NCBI GenBank assembly: GCA_030295235.1
Contig: AP026142.1
Coordinates: 372,001-436,000 of the forward strand
Direction of reading: 5' to 3'
Length of the DNA: 64,000 nt
Source of the DNA: Fistulifera solaris
Lineage: Eukaryota; Bacillariophyta; Bacillariophyceae; Naviculales; Stauroneidaceae
Below the pieces are notes generated by a model, which saw only the letters and a list, made by a program, of their open reading frames with translations, did not search any database and was not told where the DNA came from. Both the position numbers and the translations under genes were made by a program. Positions 43,701 to 55,418 of this stretch are shown here, piece by piece (positions within the stretch are counted from its first letter, which is position 1; each line of letters opens with the position of its first letter).

Positions 43701-44980
43701 ATTTGTTATTCTTCTTATCGAAAAACATCATCTCCATCAATATATTTTGGATGACAGTTTTCTTCCTTTTGAGCTAGAGAAATCCCCGATCGAGGCTCTT
43801 GTCATGCTTGTTGGCCTTGACTGCCTTGGGGATTTTCTATGCAAGCATTGCGCCACCCGCAAAAGAAAGAGAGTGCACTTGCCGGAAAGATAGAAGGAAA
43901 CGTGGGGCCCAATCAGGAGCAGCGTGTCGGCACGCTTCCGATCGATGCCGTGGCGAGGCAGCTTGAACGTAGACCCAAGCTTCTTCATTGGTATTTACAC
44001 ATGATTTCCAAGAAAAGACCCGAGCTCTACGTGAAATTTCCAACCACTTCGGTACCTCCGCCTGTTATCACTGACCTTCATAGGAAGCATCTTGGTTTAT
44101 ACATTCTGTACGCCGGCACAAACCGCGACTCGTCAAAAGTTTTCGACGGAATCGAGCTGTACAAGACTTTAGGGGCGGCGACACCCTTTTATCATTCCTT
44201 AAGGTGAGTAAGATCGTATGGCTAAGCGTTCATCCCATGTTCAAAGATCTCATCACGACGTTTAAGGCTGTTTTACCACTTGGCGGAATAAAACCGGTGG
44301 AGGTCGCGAAGCTGCTTGACGATGAACGCAAAAGCAACTCTGAGCAGCCTGGTGTGTTTGCACTTGAACTTGCTTACATTATGGAGAATTTTGGAAACGG
44401 CTCGTCGGAGGATGTTGCTATGGTGCTCGAGTTATACTTAAAAGGTGCCCGTTCTCTTGTTCTGGCTGTATCATATGCTCAGCGTGCTGGTAAACATTCT
44501 TTAGAACTGTGGCATATATTGATCGAGTACTGCCTATCACCAGACGTGGGTCCAGCGAAAGAAAACAGCAGCCTGTTCGGATCACTCTTAGAGGCAGCAG
44601 CTTTGTCAGGAGCCGACGTAGCTCTTCTCGTAAATCAGATTCCACATGGTATGGCTGTGGAAGGACTGCGTCCACGTTTGGTTGCCGCTGTTGCCGATTA
44701 CCGTCTCCAGTTGCAGATGCACGAAAGGGCAGGTAACATTTCCTCTTCAGATAGAGCTTTGTTATTAAGTGAATACAGCCATCGTTCGAGAAGGGGCATT
44801 AGATGCAATGCAACACCAGCGACTGTCATGGATAGGCCCTTTGATTTGAGGAAGAATCGCGCAAGCCAACGAGATGCCTTGATTGGTGACGATTCGCCGA
44901 GATTTGCATTACCTCTGCCTCGTCGACCTGAGGTCAGATCAGGCTATCAGAGCTTCCGCTATGCCTTGCCCTTAAGGTAG
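40786..44980 (+). CDS. VPS41: VPS41, HOPS tethering complex subunit
   Basis: Long beta-propeller plus alpha-solenoid protein of about 1,355 aa. The propeller contains GKPTCVAIDPAY, VMVGFADGRLVL, AIAWRGPLVAWADSSGVRLL and ENDLLVAWGDCLL, the order typical of VPS41. The solenoid has YALEKEKYALALHRAL, PQLAPEVYNRMISNM and AVSYAQRAGKHSLELWHILI, the clathrin-repeat region. HOPS tethers late endosomes to the vacuole. Intron 42981-43048 (GTATGA...TTGCAG) splits the Asp codon of DPQLAPEVY. A second intron 44204-44266 (GTGAGT...TTTAAG, 63 nt) is likely but has no in-frame stop. Breaks: one extra G near 41885, a missing T near 43838 and one missing base near 44202. The protein ends at FRYALPLR without the C-terminal RING of animal and yeast VPS41. 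The start is ATG at 40786 (AAGGATG). Confidence 0.9.
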
Positions 44981-45056
44981 CGCCCCCCAAGCTGGCGATG
45001 AACTACAGACTGCAGTAACTTATCAAAAGAAATTGTTTGATGAAAGCAGCTTATGT

Positions 45057-48000
45057 TTAATCCGCTTCAATAGAAGAGTCATCTGAACCCGATTCACTGC
45101 TCTCTCCTATAGTGACAACATCATTGTCTGACCCTCCATCATCTGGGTCTGCCAAAAGCGTTCCCGTGATCACCGTTTTCCCGCCAATTTGCATTCTGCC
45201 ATCCGTGTACTTGGGTGGGGTGACAAGACGGCTAGACGATTCCCATACCAAATATTCATCTTTTTGTCATCGTCAACGCTTCCCATTGAGTAAAGAACAA
45301 AATCCAGGAGATAGGAATTTGCAAATAATCTGTCGACACGATCGAAGTGCCTCTCGGCGTATGGTTGTATTCCGGCGAGGGTCTCAGGAACATCATCCAT
45401 GGCAGCAAGGCTGTCAGCGCGGACAATTGTGACAATAGCTCTGAGGGTTGTAAGGGCAACAAGCGAGTTTCTGGCCAAAGTATTCCATTCCCGACAATAT
45501 CCGATAACCCGCTTTAAATGCTCAGAATTCCATTCTGCAACTATCCCCTTCAACAAATTTATACAACTGTTACCTTTTGACAGATCTTGTTCAATCACTG
45601 TTGTTAGTATTCGCAAGGCGTGATGGGGCTTGTCGCGGTCGAGTGAGATATAGAGGGCCTCTTTAAATTCGTTTTGACGCATATGATTAGCAAGCTTTTG
45701 ATCGAGAAGAATAGCTTCTTTTCCTCCGCCATTTTGGCCCGTATGACATCCTTTGTTGTATCGTCCCATATGACTAAGTTAGAATCTGCTCCACCTGACA
45801 CGAGCGTTTTCCCATTGGACAGTAAATCAAGAGCCCATACTTTATCATTATGGCGACTCAGAGTAGCTTCGCATTCATTTGTTCGTATCGTCCAAAGCTT
45901 TAATAGGCCGTCTGCCCCTGATGACACAAGTTGCAACCCACCACTCAGAAAGCGCACCCTCAACACACTGGCAACATGGCCTTGAAAAGTCCGAACACAA
46001 CTGAAATCACCCAGCGACCAAAGTTTGATGGTTTTATCTCCACTCGCAGTAGCGATCACCCTATCATAAGGAGAGAATTGACACTCCCAGACGCCTCTAC
46101 GATGCCCTTTCAGTGTAGCCACTAAGGACAAGTCCGTGCTGCGCCATATTTTGGCTGTTTTGTCTTGAGAGCCCGTGGCGATATAAGAATCGTTTGGTGC
46201 CACGGACACCGTATTGATATCTTTGTCGTGTGCGCGTGTACTAAGAAATGCGTGTAGAGTCGCTTCATCCTCATTGAAAGCCAATTCATTCAAGTCAGAC
46301 GAACCAGGAAGATTCCATCTCTTTAATGTCTTATCTGCACTCACTGACACAATGAAGGCACCTCCGCCATTGTCTGCCGCCTTTCCACGCACTTGATACC
46401 GACCAAGCTTCTGTGAAAATGCCACCGCACCAACGGCTTCCGTATGACCGGTAGCAATAGCGACCGACTTTTGCCGTTCGGTGTGCCAAATTCGCACCTG
46501 CTTGTCCTTTCCGCAAGTAGCCAAGTATTGACCACAAGGGCTCGCATCCACGCACAAGACAACGGCGGTATGCCGATCCAAAACATCACAAGAAAAAGTA
46601 TTCAGATCAAAAATTCGAGCCTGAGCACTGTTGGTAGCGACTATAATCCGAGTCGGTGCATCGCCCGAAGTGGACGGTATCACTTTTAGATCCAATATCT
46701 CATCGTTGTGGCCAACAATAGTTCGTTGCGTTTCGAGTGGATAATCTTCTTTGTGCATCGAAAGAAACAAGAGGTTGTGCTCTGCATCTGTAGCAAGCAG
46801 CTGCTGCATCGTGACGAATTGATGCGATGACTTGTCCGACAATACACCGTAGGCATCATACAATAAATTCGTGTAGCCGCCCCTTTTCTCACCAAACATA
46901 CTATTTTCATGTTGCTTCGACAGCAGTGCCAAGCGTGGGTCTGAACTGGACAGATCTGCTTTCCACAAGCGGATTCGTCCTTTCTCACCGGCCGTTGCTA
47001 GAAGAAGATCTTGTCCTTCGGGATTACTGTTTGGGATTATGACCATCCCTTCCACCTGCTCGTACACAGGGAGCGTATGCACACGTTCGTAAGCGAAGGA
47101 TGCTCCTGCGTCTGCTTGTTTCTTCTTTTTGACTTGACCTCCTGGACTCGCCACAAATTAATTACAGCATCACGACCCGTCGAGACAAAGAAACTCCCAC
47201 CCTGCACCCAATTCATACAATTCACAGCCGCCACATGATCTCTTAGCACGACAACATCATCCGCATTTCGCAAATTATGAATGGCGATACTCCCATCATC
47301 ACGAGCAATGGCAATTGATAACGTGGACACATCGTCCTTCCATTGAATGGCCGAAACGGACAAGGTACCACTTCCCCCACCTTCGTATCCGGCCGCCAAC
47401 GGCCGAAAACTGTGCGTCACAAACGGTGTCCCACCACGGACATCCCAAATACGGACACTCCCATCGACGGACGCAGTCGCCAGAAAAATATTGGATCGAT
47501 GAAATTCCATGGCCGTCACGGGTAGCGTGTGACCCGATTTGCCCCACGTCTTTTGTAATTGAATGAGGCGAGATGATCCATTGTTGTGGAGTGAATACTG
47601 TCGTAGAATGGAATTGTGGGAACAAGTGACAATCATTTTGTCGTTCCCCGCCAAGCCAAAGGCTGTAACGGCATCGGCATCCATGCCTTCGTCGTCATCA
47701 TCGTCGTCATTGAAATCATTCGCATTTTCTCCCCGCACCGAATCCAACCGGATCCCTCTTGTCGCATCCACCAATACCAGATCTCCATTCACGGGAAGTA
47801 ACAAGAAGGGCACCAGATTGTCATCCAGTGACAAACGACTCTTTCCGAGAGCGATTTTCCCTCCCGTATAAATAGGAGTATGCGCCGTGCGTACCGACCA
47901 TGACTTGGACAAGGTTGGAGCGGATTGCTGCTGAGTGTCGTGAGGCATACCAGACTCCTCTTTCCTAGCCTCATCGTCCGAAGAGGAGGTTGACATTTCT

Positions 48001-48083
48001 TCGCTAGTAAGGTCGTTCCTTTCTTCGGGTTCTTCGGACGAGGAAGATGATGAAGTTGATGATTCTGAATCCGAAGAAGCCAT
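45057..48083 (-). CDS. UTP13: UTP13-like WD40 protein of the SSU processome
   Basis: About 1,009 aa. A Ser/Glu-rich N-terminus is followed by two seven-bladed WD40 propellers (for example FLATASVDGSVRIWDV, YLATCGKDKQVRIWHT, YIATGSQDKTAKIWRS, VIATASGDKTIKLWSL) and the helical Utp13 C-terminal domain (LANHMRQNEFKEALYISLDR, NLLKGIVAEWN-like LLKGIVAEWNSEHLKRVI). UTP13/TBL3 belongs to the UTP-B complex that initiates 18S rRNA processing in the nucleolus. Three A runs are one base short (near 47128, 45703 and 45268). Each repair joins WD40 to WD40, WD40 to the C-terminal domain, and the C-terminal domain to an acidic tail ending SDDSSIEAD at 45057. Confidence 0.92.
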
Positions 48084-48489
48084 GTTGAAATGAAAAGTGC
48101 TACAAAAACAAACAAGTCAAAAGGAAGGGTTGTGTTTCTCTTTCTTATCGAATATTGATTATTGATGTAATGTATTCTTCGATAATACCAGGGGTACACA
48201 ATGTTGCAAGATGGTTTTCGTAGATTTTTCGTCGGAAAGCCGGTTGGTGGTAAATGAGTCATGGATCTATTGTTCGTGACTCAAAGAAGGATTCCAAATT
48301 CCGTCTTCCTGTGTCAGCGCTGATGATGGCGGCCGTCGCGGCAAAAGATGATGATTGAACCTGATTGCCTTGATTGATAACGCAATCTCCATTTTCCACC
48401 ACTTGGTATTTGCTATCCACCGCCTACTGAAACCGTCCCTATTGAGTATTCAACGACACTTTCACAACAAAAAGACAATTCATTTCAAC
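48084..48489. other. Intergenic, divergent promoter region
   Basis: Between UTP13 and the small plastid protein gene. No gene recognised. Confidence 0.4.
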
Positions 48490-49062
48490 ATGCGTAGCCT
48501 GCTCTTCATCTCTGCCTTGATTTCAACGAATGCCTTTTCGTTACAAAGTGAATCATCGCTCGATCGAAGGGCGTTCGTTAGCACGGCGGCACTGCTGATC
48601 GCGACACCAGCGGTGGCGATTGATGATCTCGCCATGCCTACGGAAGAAGAGAATCGACTTTCTGAAGAGGTAGGTTGGATAGTGTAGAGTTGTTGTAAAC
48701 CCCGGTAACTCGACTCTTTTTCGCAGGAGACATTCCAGTTTGTATCCCTCTGGTTTCTGTCATCTGCCTTCCTGTTAGGACCCGGGGTATAGAAAAGTAC
48801 CGTTTAGCTGAGACCTTTTTCTGTGTATAAAAGCGTTCTCTATCCCAATTCGGTGACATTTAACTCACACTGTTTTGCATTTTACAAGGAAAAAATGAAA
48901 GAACGACTACGACTCAAAGCGGAATTGCAGAAAAAAGCCGCTCAACCCAAAACATTCAGCGAAAGCTTGAAAGGAGAAAAATCGAAGCAACAAGAATTGC
49001 AGGGTATGTCGAAAGAAGAACGTCGTAATCGTTTGTGTGAAGAGCTAGGGCGTGGATGCTAA
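48490..49062 (+). CDS. Small predicted thylakoid-lumen protein, unknown
   Basis: About 137 aa in three exons: 48490-48669, 48727-48786 and 48889-49062, all in phase 0, with introns of 57 and 102 nt. MRSLLFISALISTNAFSLQS is a signal peptide with Phe at the cleavage site. Then LDRRAFVSTAALLIATPAVA is a twin-arginine (Tat) type second signal, the standard route to the thylakoid lumen. The mature part has EEENRLSEE, an 18-residue hydrophobic middle (exon 2) and a Lys/Glu-rich helical end (KMKERLRLKAELQKKAAQPK). Exon 2 is the least certain; skipping it keeps the frame. No family recognised. Confidence 0.6.
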
Positions 49063-49202
49063 TCACAGGGCGTCAACCGCAGAGCTAAAGAGGAGCGAGT
49101 AATGATGATCATTGAAATCGTTGTAAACACTCTAAAGTGCCATCACGAAGCTAACTTAATAAACTACCGGACTTTTTTTCTTTTACTGCTGCTTATTCAC
49201 TT

Positions 49203-49673
49203 TTACATGATATCATCTTCATCGACACCTCCCGAAATGACGGCCGCCAGATCTTGACTTCGCATGAAACTGTACTTTCTTCCATCCGTCGTTTCTTCAT
49301 CTTTCGGTCCGATTCCCCAAGGATTCTTCGCTACGACAATATCTCCGATTTTCACGTCCGGCATGGGTGCCACCAATCCATTTTCTTCTTCTCGTCCTGG
49401 ACCCATGGCGATGACACGACACAAATGTAAGCGTGGCAAATCTTCATTGGGCAAAAATAGTCCCGAATCTAATTTCGGTCTCCCTTGAATGCGTTCGACG
49501 AGAAACATATCGTAATGACATTCCCATTGATCGACATTGTCGTTGACAATCAAGCGTCCGACACCGGCACCTCCTTTCATTTCCGTTTTGAAACGCGAGG
49601 ACGCTAACGCCCATGCTGTTTCGGTCACAGCAACTAGTAGTAGTGCTAGTGATAGACGTGAAGGTCGGGGCAT
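49203..49673 (-). CDS. Plastid GroES/Cpn10-like co-chaperonin
   Basis: 156 aa. The signal peptide MPRPSRLSLALLLVAVTETA followed by WALASSRF suggests plastid import. The Cpn10 fold can be followed: MFLVERIQGRPKLDSGLFLP (mobile loop region and LP turn), LCRVIAMGPGREEENGLVAP, VKIGDIVVAKNPWGIGP and a C-terminal SQDLAAVI. Cpn10 caps Cpn60 during protein folding. The mobile loop lacks the usual Ile-x-Leu/Val, since it reads PKLDSGLFL, so chaperonin binding may be altered. It is a divergent single-domain form, not the duplicated Cpn20. Confidence 0.75.
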   Translation of the reverse strand: MPRPSRLSLALLLVAVTETAWALASSRFKTEMKGGAGVGRLIVNDNVDQWECHYDMFLVERIQGRPKLDSGLFLPNEDLPRLHLCRVIAMGPGREEENGLVAPMPDVKIGDIVVAKNPWGIGPKDEETTDGRKYSFMRSQDLAAVISGGVDEDDIM

Positions 49674-50035
49674 GGTGAATCAGTGTATTGTTGTATCGAA
49701 AAGAATCGTGTTTGTTATGTTCCGTTTCACGCAGCATCTCATCGGTGTGAAAATTAAAACGCGTTGAAAACATCACACCGCATGTTGTGACTTGTGACGT
49801 TGGTTGAGATTATTCCACGTGTAGGCACAAGGGAAGGAGGGGAGATGACGAGCAGACGAGCAAGGAACTTGAGCTAGCTATGGACTAAAGTGTATCGATA
49901 TCTTAATTGCACGACTGTAATTCAGTAACGAATCAAGTCAGCGCTAGGTAATAGATGTCAGTTTATCAATCTATCCAGAGTCCACTTAGTTGAATTATCT
50001 CTGCAGCAGAACTATAAATCCTTCAAGATCAGTAG
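49674..50035. other. Intergenic, no gene recognised
   Basis: Spacer between two minus-strand genes; no open frame of note. Confidence 0.4.
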
Positions 50036-50790
50036 CTATTCCGATGTCTCCATACTTGGAATGTCATTTCCGTGCTCCGCAACTGCGTGGACACGAAACA
50101 AATACTCCTGCCCATATCCGTCACTGGGCACGGGACGAAGATTCAATCCTTTGAGCTGCGAGCATGCCACCAACGTATCCATGTCAAAGGGGACAAAATC
50201 AAGGGGCACACAGACATGGGCGGTTAATTGTGTATTCAATGCGACTCGCTCGAAATACGCGGATGCTTGAATGGCACGAGCTTCTCGTTCCATGACATCC
50301 AAGTTGGCTTTCAACGCATCAAATTGCCGTTCCACGGCAATCAACATCTTCGTTGCATGGACAATTCCGATCGCTTGGCACTGATCTTTCTCTTAAGTTC
50401 CATCAGATACTCGCAACTATACTTTTCCATGATTTTGGTAATATCCACCGGAATGCCGTAAAATGCAAATTCTTCCCGGAGGGCAGCACGACTCACCGAT
50501 GGCGGTACGAGAAGCTTGTTTGTGCGCAAATAGTCCAGAACATACTGAAACAACATGCCGTTACGATCGATGAAGAGGGCCTCGGAGATTTTTTCTTCTT
50601 CGTGGTCCGCAATCCATTGCGCCAACCGGGTACCCTTACAGCGCTCGAGTGTCGTGCGTGAGACTTTATAAAGCGTACCACCGACATCCAACGAAAACAC
50701 CATCGAGCGCTTGGCTTTCTTTGTCGCCATGTTGGTAGTCATGGGTAAACGAAGTCGGACAAGGCGTGGATTCGATGGTTCCATCGACAT
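50036..50790 (-). CDS. BTB/POZ T1-domain protein (KCTD-like)
   Basis: About 251 aa. The T1-type BTB domain occupies residues about 28-125: VFSLDVGGTLYKVSRTTLER, then ALFIDRNGMLFQYVLDYLRT and REEFAFYGIPVDI, as in KCTD proteins and voltage-gated K+ channel tetramerisation domains. The rest is helical (KYSCEYLMELKRKISAKR; VERQFDALKANLDVMEREAR) with a small C-terminal domain containing HVCVPLDFVPFDMD. KCTD proteins often act as Cullin-3 adaptors. One base is missing near 50345 (CGAAGATG), between the coiled coil halves. The Met nearest the BTB (MATKKAKRS) is an alternative start. Confidence 0.85.
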
Positions 50791-51413
50791 GATGACTGCA
50801 CATAATGTATTGGATTAATGGCTCGTTTTTGAGTAGTTTCATCGGCTAGTAATGGAAGTTGGTATCCGGGATCGATATTGGAGTGAACCTGTTTCGCTGT
50901 TGCCATAGGAACAAAAATCAATGGATCGGCATTTTGTGGTTTTCATCATGGTAGTGATGCCGATCTGGGACCCCACGAAACAAGGCCCGATGATGATTCA
51001 TGGGGAGGGCAGAACTTTGTGTTAGTCGTGCAAAAACTGAATCGGAGGGAAGCCAAATGCACATAGGTTCAAAGGACCACAAACATGCCGATGCGGGATC
51101 GTTTGAATGCGCCATTCATTCGGGAATTATGATTTGCCGTGACCGATGATGGAACATGAAATAATAATTGTGTCACAAGTCACAAACGAACAAAAGACTG
51201 GATGAATTGACGGTGTCGTCTGGCCGTCACAGCGGAAGGATGCGAGCCGCACGAAAAAAAAATCCACCGCGTTACAAGTTGTAATGCCTTATTTCCTTTG
51301 TTGCCTTTGGAAGAGGTGATTATGAGATCCTTATCTTTGAATTACGAGCACGAGTCTATCAATTCAACAATAATCAACAACAACGTAGGAGCAGTAAACA
51401 GAAAAATTGAAAA
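50791..51413. other. Intergenic, divergent promoter region
   Basis: Between the BTB gene and SNU114; short open frames only. Confidence 0.4.
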
Positions 51414-54400
51414 ATGAGCGACAACGACGAAGAATTGTACGACGAATTTGGGAATTACATTGGCCCCGATCTCGATTCTTCGTCCGACGAAGAAGACGAC
51501 AGTGTTCCTCCTTCGGCTCCCGACGATGCTTCCGACGTCTCACGTGATTCCATGAGAGACTTGGTTGCACGTGAAGATGACGAAGTCTACGCCGAACCAA
51601 TCAAGGCGATTGTGTTACACGAAGACAAGGAGCATTACGCGTCGGCCGAGCAAGTTTACGGAGAAGAAGTTCGAACGGCGGTCTTGGATGAAGATGCCAT
51701 GGACATTGAAACACCGATCATGGAAGCGGAAACAAAAAAATTATTGCACGTGCAGGGCATTCCTTACGAATGGAATTATTCGGACGACTATTTGGGAGCC
51801 CACTTTCTCAATGAAACCACACGCAATCGTCGAGCGATTGCCTTTGTCGGACATTTGCATCACGGCAAAACATCGTTGATGGATCTGATTCTCGAACCCA
51901 CGTTGCAGTCGGGAAGCTGGGGACCAAGGGCATCTCTCGATGGCAAAGGTCCACGGTATACCGACATTTTACAAACCGAACACGATCGACAAATGAGTTT
52001 GGCCAGTACACCGCTTACCACACTCTTGACCGATACGCGCGGGAAATCGTTCTGTGTCACCGTCATGGATACTCCGGGGCATCCCCATTTTCATGATGAA
52101 GCCGTGGCGGCCCTGCGGGCTGTCGACGCCGCTTGTGTTGTCGTCGATGCGGTAGAAGGGATCATGATGCATACCGAAATGGTAGTGCGACAAGCGATTG
52201 CGGAAGGTCTACCGCTCATGCTGGTATTGACCAAAATGGATCGTCTCATCGTGGAACTGAAATTACCACCGCGAGATGCTTACTATAAATTACAACACAT
52301 TATCGATGAATTCAATGAATTGATCGGTCGGGCGTCGCGAGGACGGTATCCGAAAGTCTCTCCGGAACGCGGAAATGTCGCCTTCGCGTCCGCCGTACAC
52401 GGTTGGATGTTTACCTTACACAGCTTTGCGCAAGTATATTTGGAGCATCAATCGAATGACGATGGATTGGGACAAAACTTGTCCATTGATGACTTTGCGC
52501 TTCGTTTGTGGGGGGATGCCTATTTGGACCCGGAAACGGGTCGTTTCCAGCGTTCTCCGCGTGATTCTTCCACCAAGGTAGAAAGGACTTTTGTCACATT
52601 TGTGTTGGAACCGATTTACAAAATATACAGTGCTTGTTTGGGAGAACGCGAAGCTGACGTCAATGCGCTGCTGCGTTCGTTGGGAGTTTTGTTGAAAAAG
52701 ATCAGCTGCGAGCTAGTGCTCGTCCTCTTCTTCGTGCCGCTTTGTCGCAATTCTTACAAACGGCACAACACGGATTTGTTGATATGGTCGTGCAGCAGTG
52801 TCCGCACCCTGCGGCTTCCGCAGCCGGTAAGATTGCTCGTAATTATACGGGTCCAGTAATTCAGGAGGATGATAACAACCAGGACGACAGCGATGACAAA
52901 TACGCTAAACTCTACCATGCCATGAAAGACTGTGATCCAAAAGGACCTTTGGTTATGCACGCTGTGAAAAGCTATGCGTCTCCTGATGGACAGTCTTTTT
53001 GGACCTTGGCTCGAATTTACTCCGGCACGGTTCGACCCGCCACACCGGTCCAAGTGTTAGGCGAATCCTATTCACCCGAAGATGACGACGAAGATACAGC
53101 GAAATGTGTTATTCAGGGCGTCGCCATCCCTCGTGGTCGATTTCACACTCACGTGAGTGTGGCAACGGCCGGAAATTGGGTGCTCCTGGAAGGGATCGAC
53201 GCGCATATCGCCAAGACAGCCACCATCGTAGAAGAATTATATGCAGATGTGGCACATATCTTCAAACCACTTTCCTTTCCACAGGTTGGCGGTGAAGCTG
53301 TAATGAAGCTTTCCATCGAGCCATTGAATCCTGCAGAATTGCCGAAGATGATTGAAGGTCTTCGACGAGTGTCGAAAGCATATCCCATGGCCAGGACTAA
53401 AGTCGAAGAGAGTGGCGAACACGTCGTACTTGGAAATGGAGAATTATACATGGATTGCATGATGCATGATTTGAGGCATGTGTACTCGGACATCGAAGTG
53501 AAAATTGCGGACCCCATGGTGGCATTCCGGGAAACTGTGGTCGAAAGTAGTGCACTTAAATGTTCGGCTGAAACGTCAAACAAAAAGAATCGTCTTTCGC
53601 TAATCGCCGAACCGTTAGATGAAGGACTTGCCGAAGAGTTGGAAGCCGGGAAAGTGAAGCTTGCTTGGGAGCCAAAGAAGTTTGCTAAATTCTTCCAGAC
53701 TCAGTACAATTGGGACTTGCTCTCCTCTCGTTCAGTCTGGGCATTCGGCGATTCTCCAACGCACGGAACCAATATCCTCTTGGATGACACACTTCCCAGC
53801 GAAGTGGACAAGGTCCTTTTAAACTCTTGTAAATCAAGTATCGTGCAAGGTTTCCAATGGGCCACCAGAGAAGGTCCTCTATGCGAGGAGCCGGTGCGTG
53901 GAACCAAAGTGAAGATACTGGATGCCTTGTTGGCCGACAAGCCCATTTTTCGTGGAGGTGGTCAGATGATCCCGACAGCTCGGCGTACTGTGCATGCAGC
54001 TCTACTGACTGCTAGTCCTAGGCTTTTGGAGCCAGTATTACGTCTAGATATTCAATGCCCTGGGGCCATTGTCGGCAATTTACAATCTGTGCTCAGCCGA
54101 AGACGTGGTCATATTGTGCAAGATCGTCCAATATCCGGAACCACATTTTATAGTGTGAAAGGTTTTCTTCCAATGCTGGACAGTTTTGGGTTTGAAACAG
54201 ATCTTCGAACCTTTACTCAAGGCCAAGCGATGGTATTTTCTGCGTTCGATCATTGGTCAGTAATCCCCGGTGACCCGTTGGACAAGAGCATTATACTCCA
54301 TCCTCTGGAACCGAGTCCTCCGCCACACCTTGCCCGTGAATTACTCATCAAAACACGCCGACGAAAGGGTCTTTCGGAGGATGTCTCTATGAGCAAGTTC

Positions 54401-54460
54401 CTCGACGACGATATGCGCGCTCAATTGCAAGCTTTGCAAGAACAGGATAATATGGAATAA
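51414..54460 (+). CDS. EFTUD2: SNU114/EFTUD2, U5 snRNP GTPase
   Basis: About 1,015 aa, the expected family length. An acidic N-terminus (MSDNDEELYDEFGNYIGPDL) is typical. The EF-2-like GTPase has FVGHLHHGKTSLMD (P-loop, G1), VMDTPGHPHFHDE (G3) and LVLTKMDRL (G4). Domain II (GQSFWTLARIYSGTVRPATP), III to V (GNGELYMDCMMHDLR, QFQWATREGPLCEEP-like QGFQWATREGPLCEEPVRG, RRRGHIVQDRPISGT) and the C-terminal SFGFETDLRTFTQGQ follow. The protein controls U4/U6 unwinding and Prp8 in spliceosome activation. One A5 run near 52693-52697 (TTGAAAAAGATC) is one base short; correction makes the whole protein continuous. Confidence 0.96.
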
Positions 54461-54575
54461 CGATCATTTAATGTCGCAGCTATACTTTTCTTTTCTACGA
54501 ATACGTTACTGTGCAAAGCAATCGTGGTTGTGATTGCTACTAGAAGAAAGCAACGCTTATCCCGCCAAGACGACT

Positions 54576-55418
54576 TCACTTCAGAAATTCCTTTTGTGCT
54601 GTAACGACAATCTGACCCAACCACAGCACTTGCAAAAGAGATAAGCCCGACAATGCCACCAGAAAGAAATAGAGCCAATACCTGCGATGCTTCAATTGCG
54701 GGTCGTCGGTTTGAAGCAAGGCTTGCTGGACATCCCGACAAAAATAGTAGGAGACGTACGGCCACGCCAGGCAGCGACAGAGGATGAAAAACAGGACAAA
54801 TAGGACACCGACGATCAGTTTGAGATGTGGGAATGCGTCCGCCAAACCGGGTATACCCAATTCGAGATCAAAATTGACCAAACAACACAAGGCGATTGTG
54901 GACAATTCCGACAAACCGAAAAAGAAGGGTGCATAATAGAGTCCGGTTTCGCTGGACCAACAACCGTACGCCGACAGGAAACTGAGAATGTGATGGAAGA
55001 TCAGTTCCGGTTTATCGTTCCACAGAATAGAATCCATCAAATCTTTGATTTGATAATACGTGAAAAATAAAGCAACTCGATAGTGAATCGGATAATAGGC
55101 ATATAGTCGTTGTGAATACTCGTGGGGATGCCATTTCTTCCAGAAAGGACTCGATGGTGATCGAATCGCACTGACACCGGCCCACACCATGATGATACAA
55201 CAAAGAGCATCTACACCAACATATCGTGCCACTATTTGGCGATGCTTTGCCGTTTGAAAGAGGACGTGCGGATGCCACTGCAACAGAAATTGGACCGCGT
55301 GTTGACTGATGGTCAAACAGGTCAAAAGAGACACCGGTGAGCCACCGCGACGACCGATTCGGTCGTGTTTGATGAGTAGCTTCACCGAGTAGTAGCTGCC
55401 ATGAATGCTTGAAGACAT
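54576..55418 (-). CDS. TLC-domain membrane protein (TRAM/LAG1/CLN8 family)
   Basis: 280 aa with about six to seven hydrophobic segments. The TLC pattern is visible in YRVALFFTYYQIKDLMDSIL followed by ELIFHHILSFLSAYG, with the conserved His-His, then ELSTIALCCLVNFDLELGIP and FFILCRCLAWPYVSYYF. Non-LAG1 members such as the TLCD group affect membrane lipid composition; the ceramide-synthase-specific features are not clear here. Convergent with SNU114. Confidence 0.8.
   Translation of the reverse strand: MSSSIHGSYYSVKLLIKHDRIGRRGGSPVSLLTCLTISQHAVQFLLQWHPHVLFQTAKHRQIVARYVGVDALCCIIMVWAGVSAIRSPSSPFWKKWHPHEYSQRLYAYYPIHYRVALFFTYYQIKDLMDSILWNDKPELIFHHILSFLSAYGCWSSETGLYYAPFFFGLSELSTIALCCLVNFDLELGIPGLADAFPHLKLIVGVLFVLFFILCRCLAWPYVSYYFCRDVQQALLQTDDPQLKHRRYWLYFFLVALSGLSLLQVLWLGQIVVTAQKEFLK

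Noticed and set aside
44204-44226. A 23-nt intron (GTGAGT...CTAAG) in VPS41
   Set aside because: Far shorter than the other introns here (57-105 nt); the 63-nt alternative or no intron fits better.
51414-54460. Programmed frameshifting in SNU114 and other genes
   Set aside because: The breaks lack a common slippery heptamer, occur in many unrelated genes and go in both directions; consensus error at homopolymers explains all of them.
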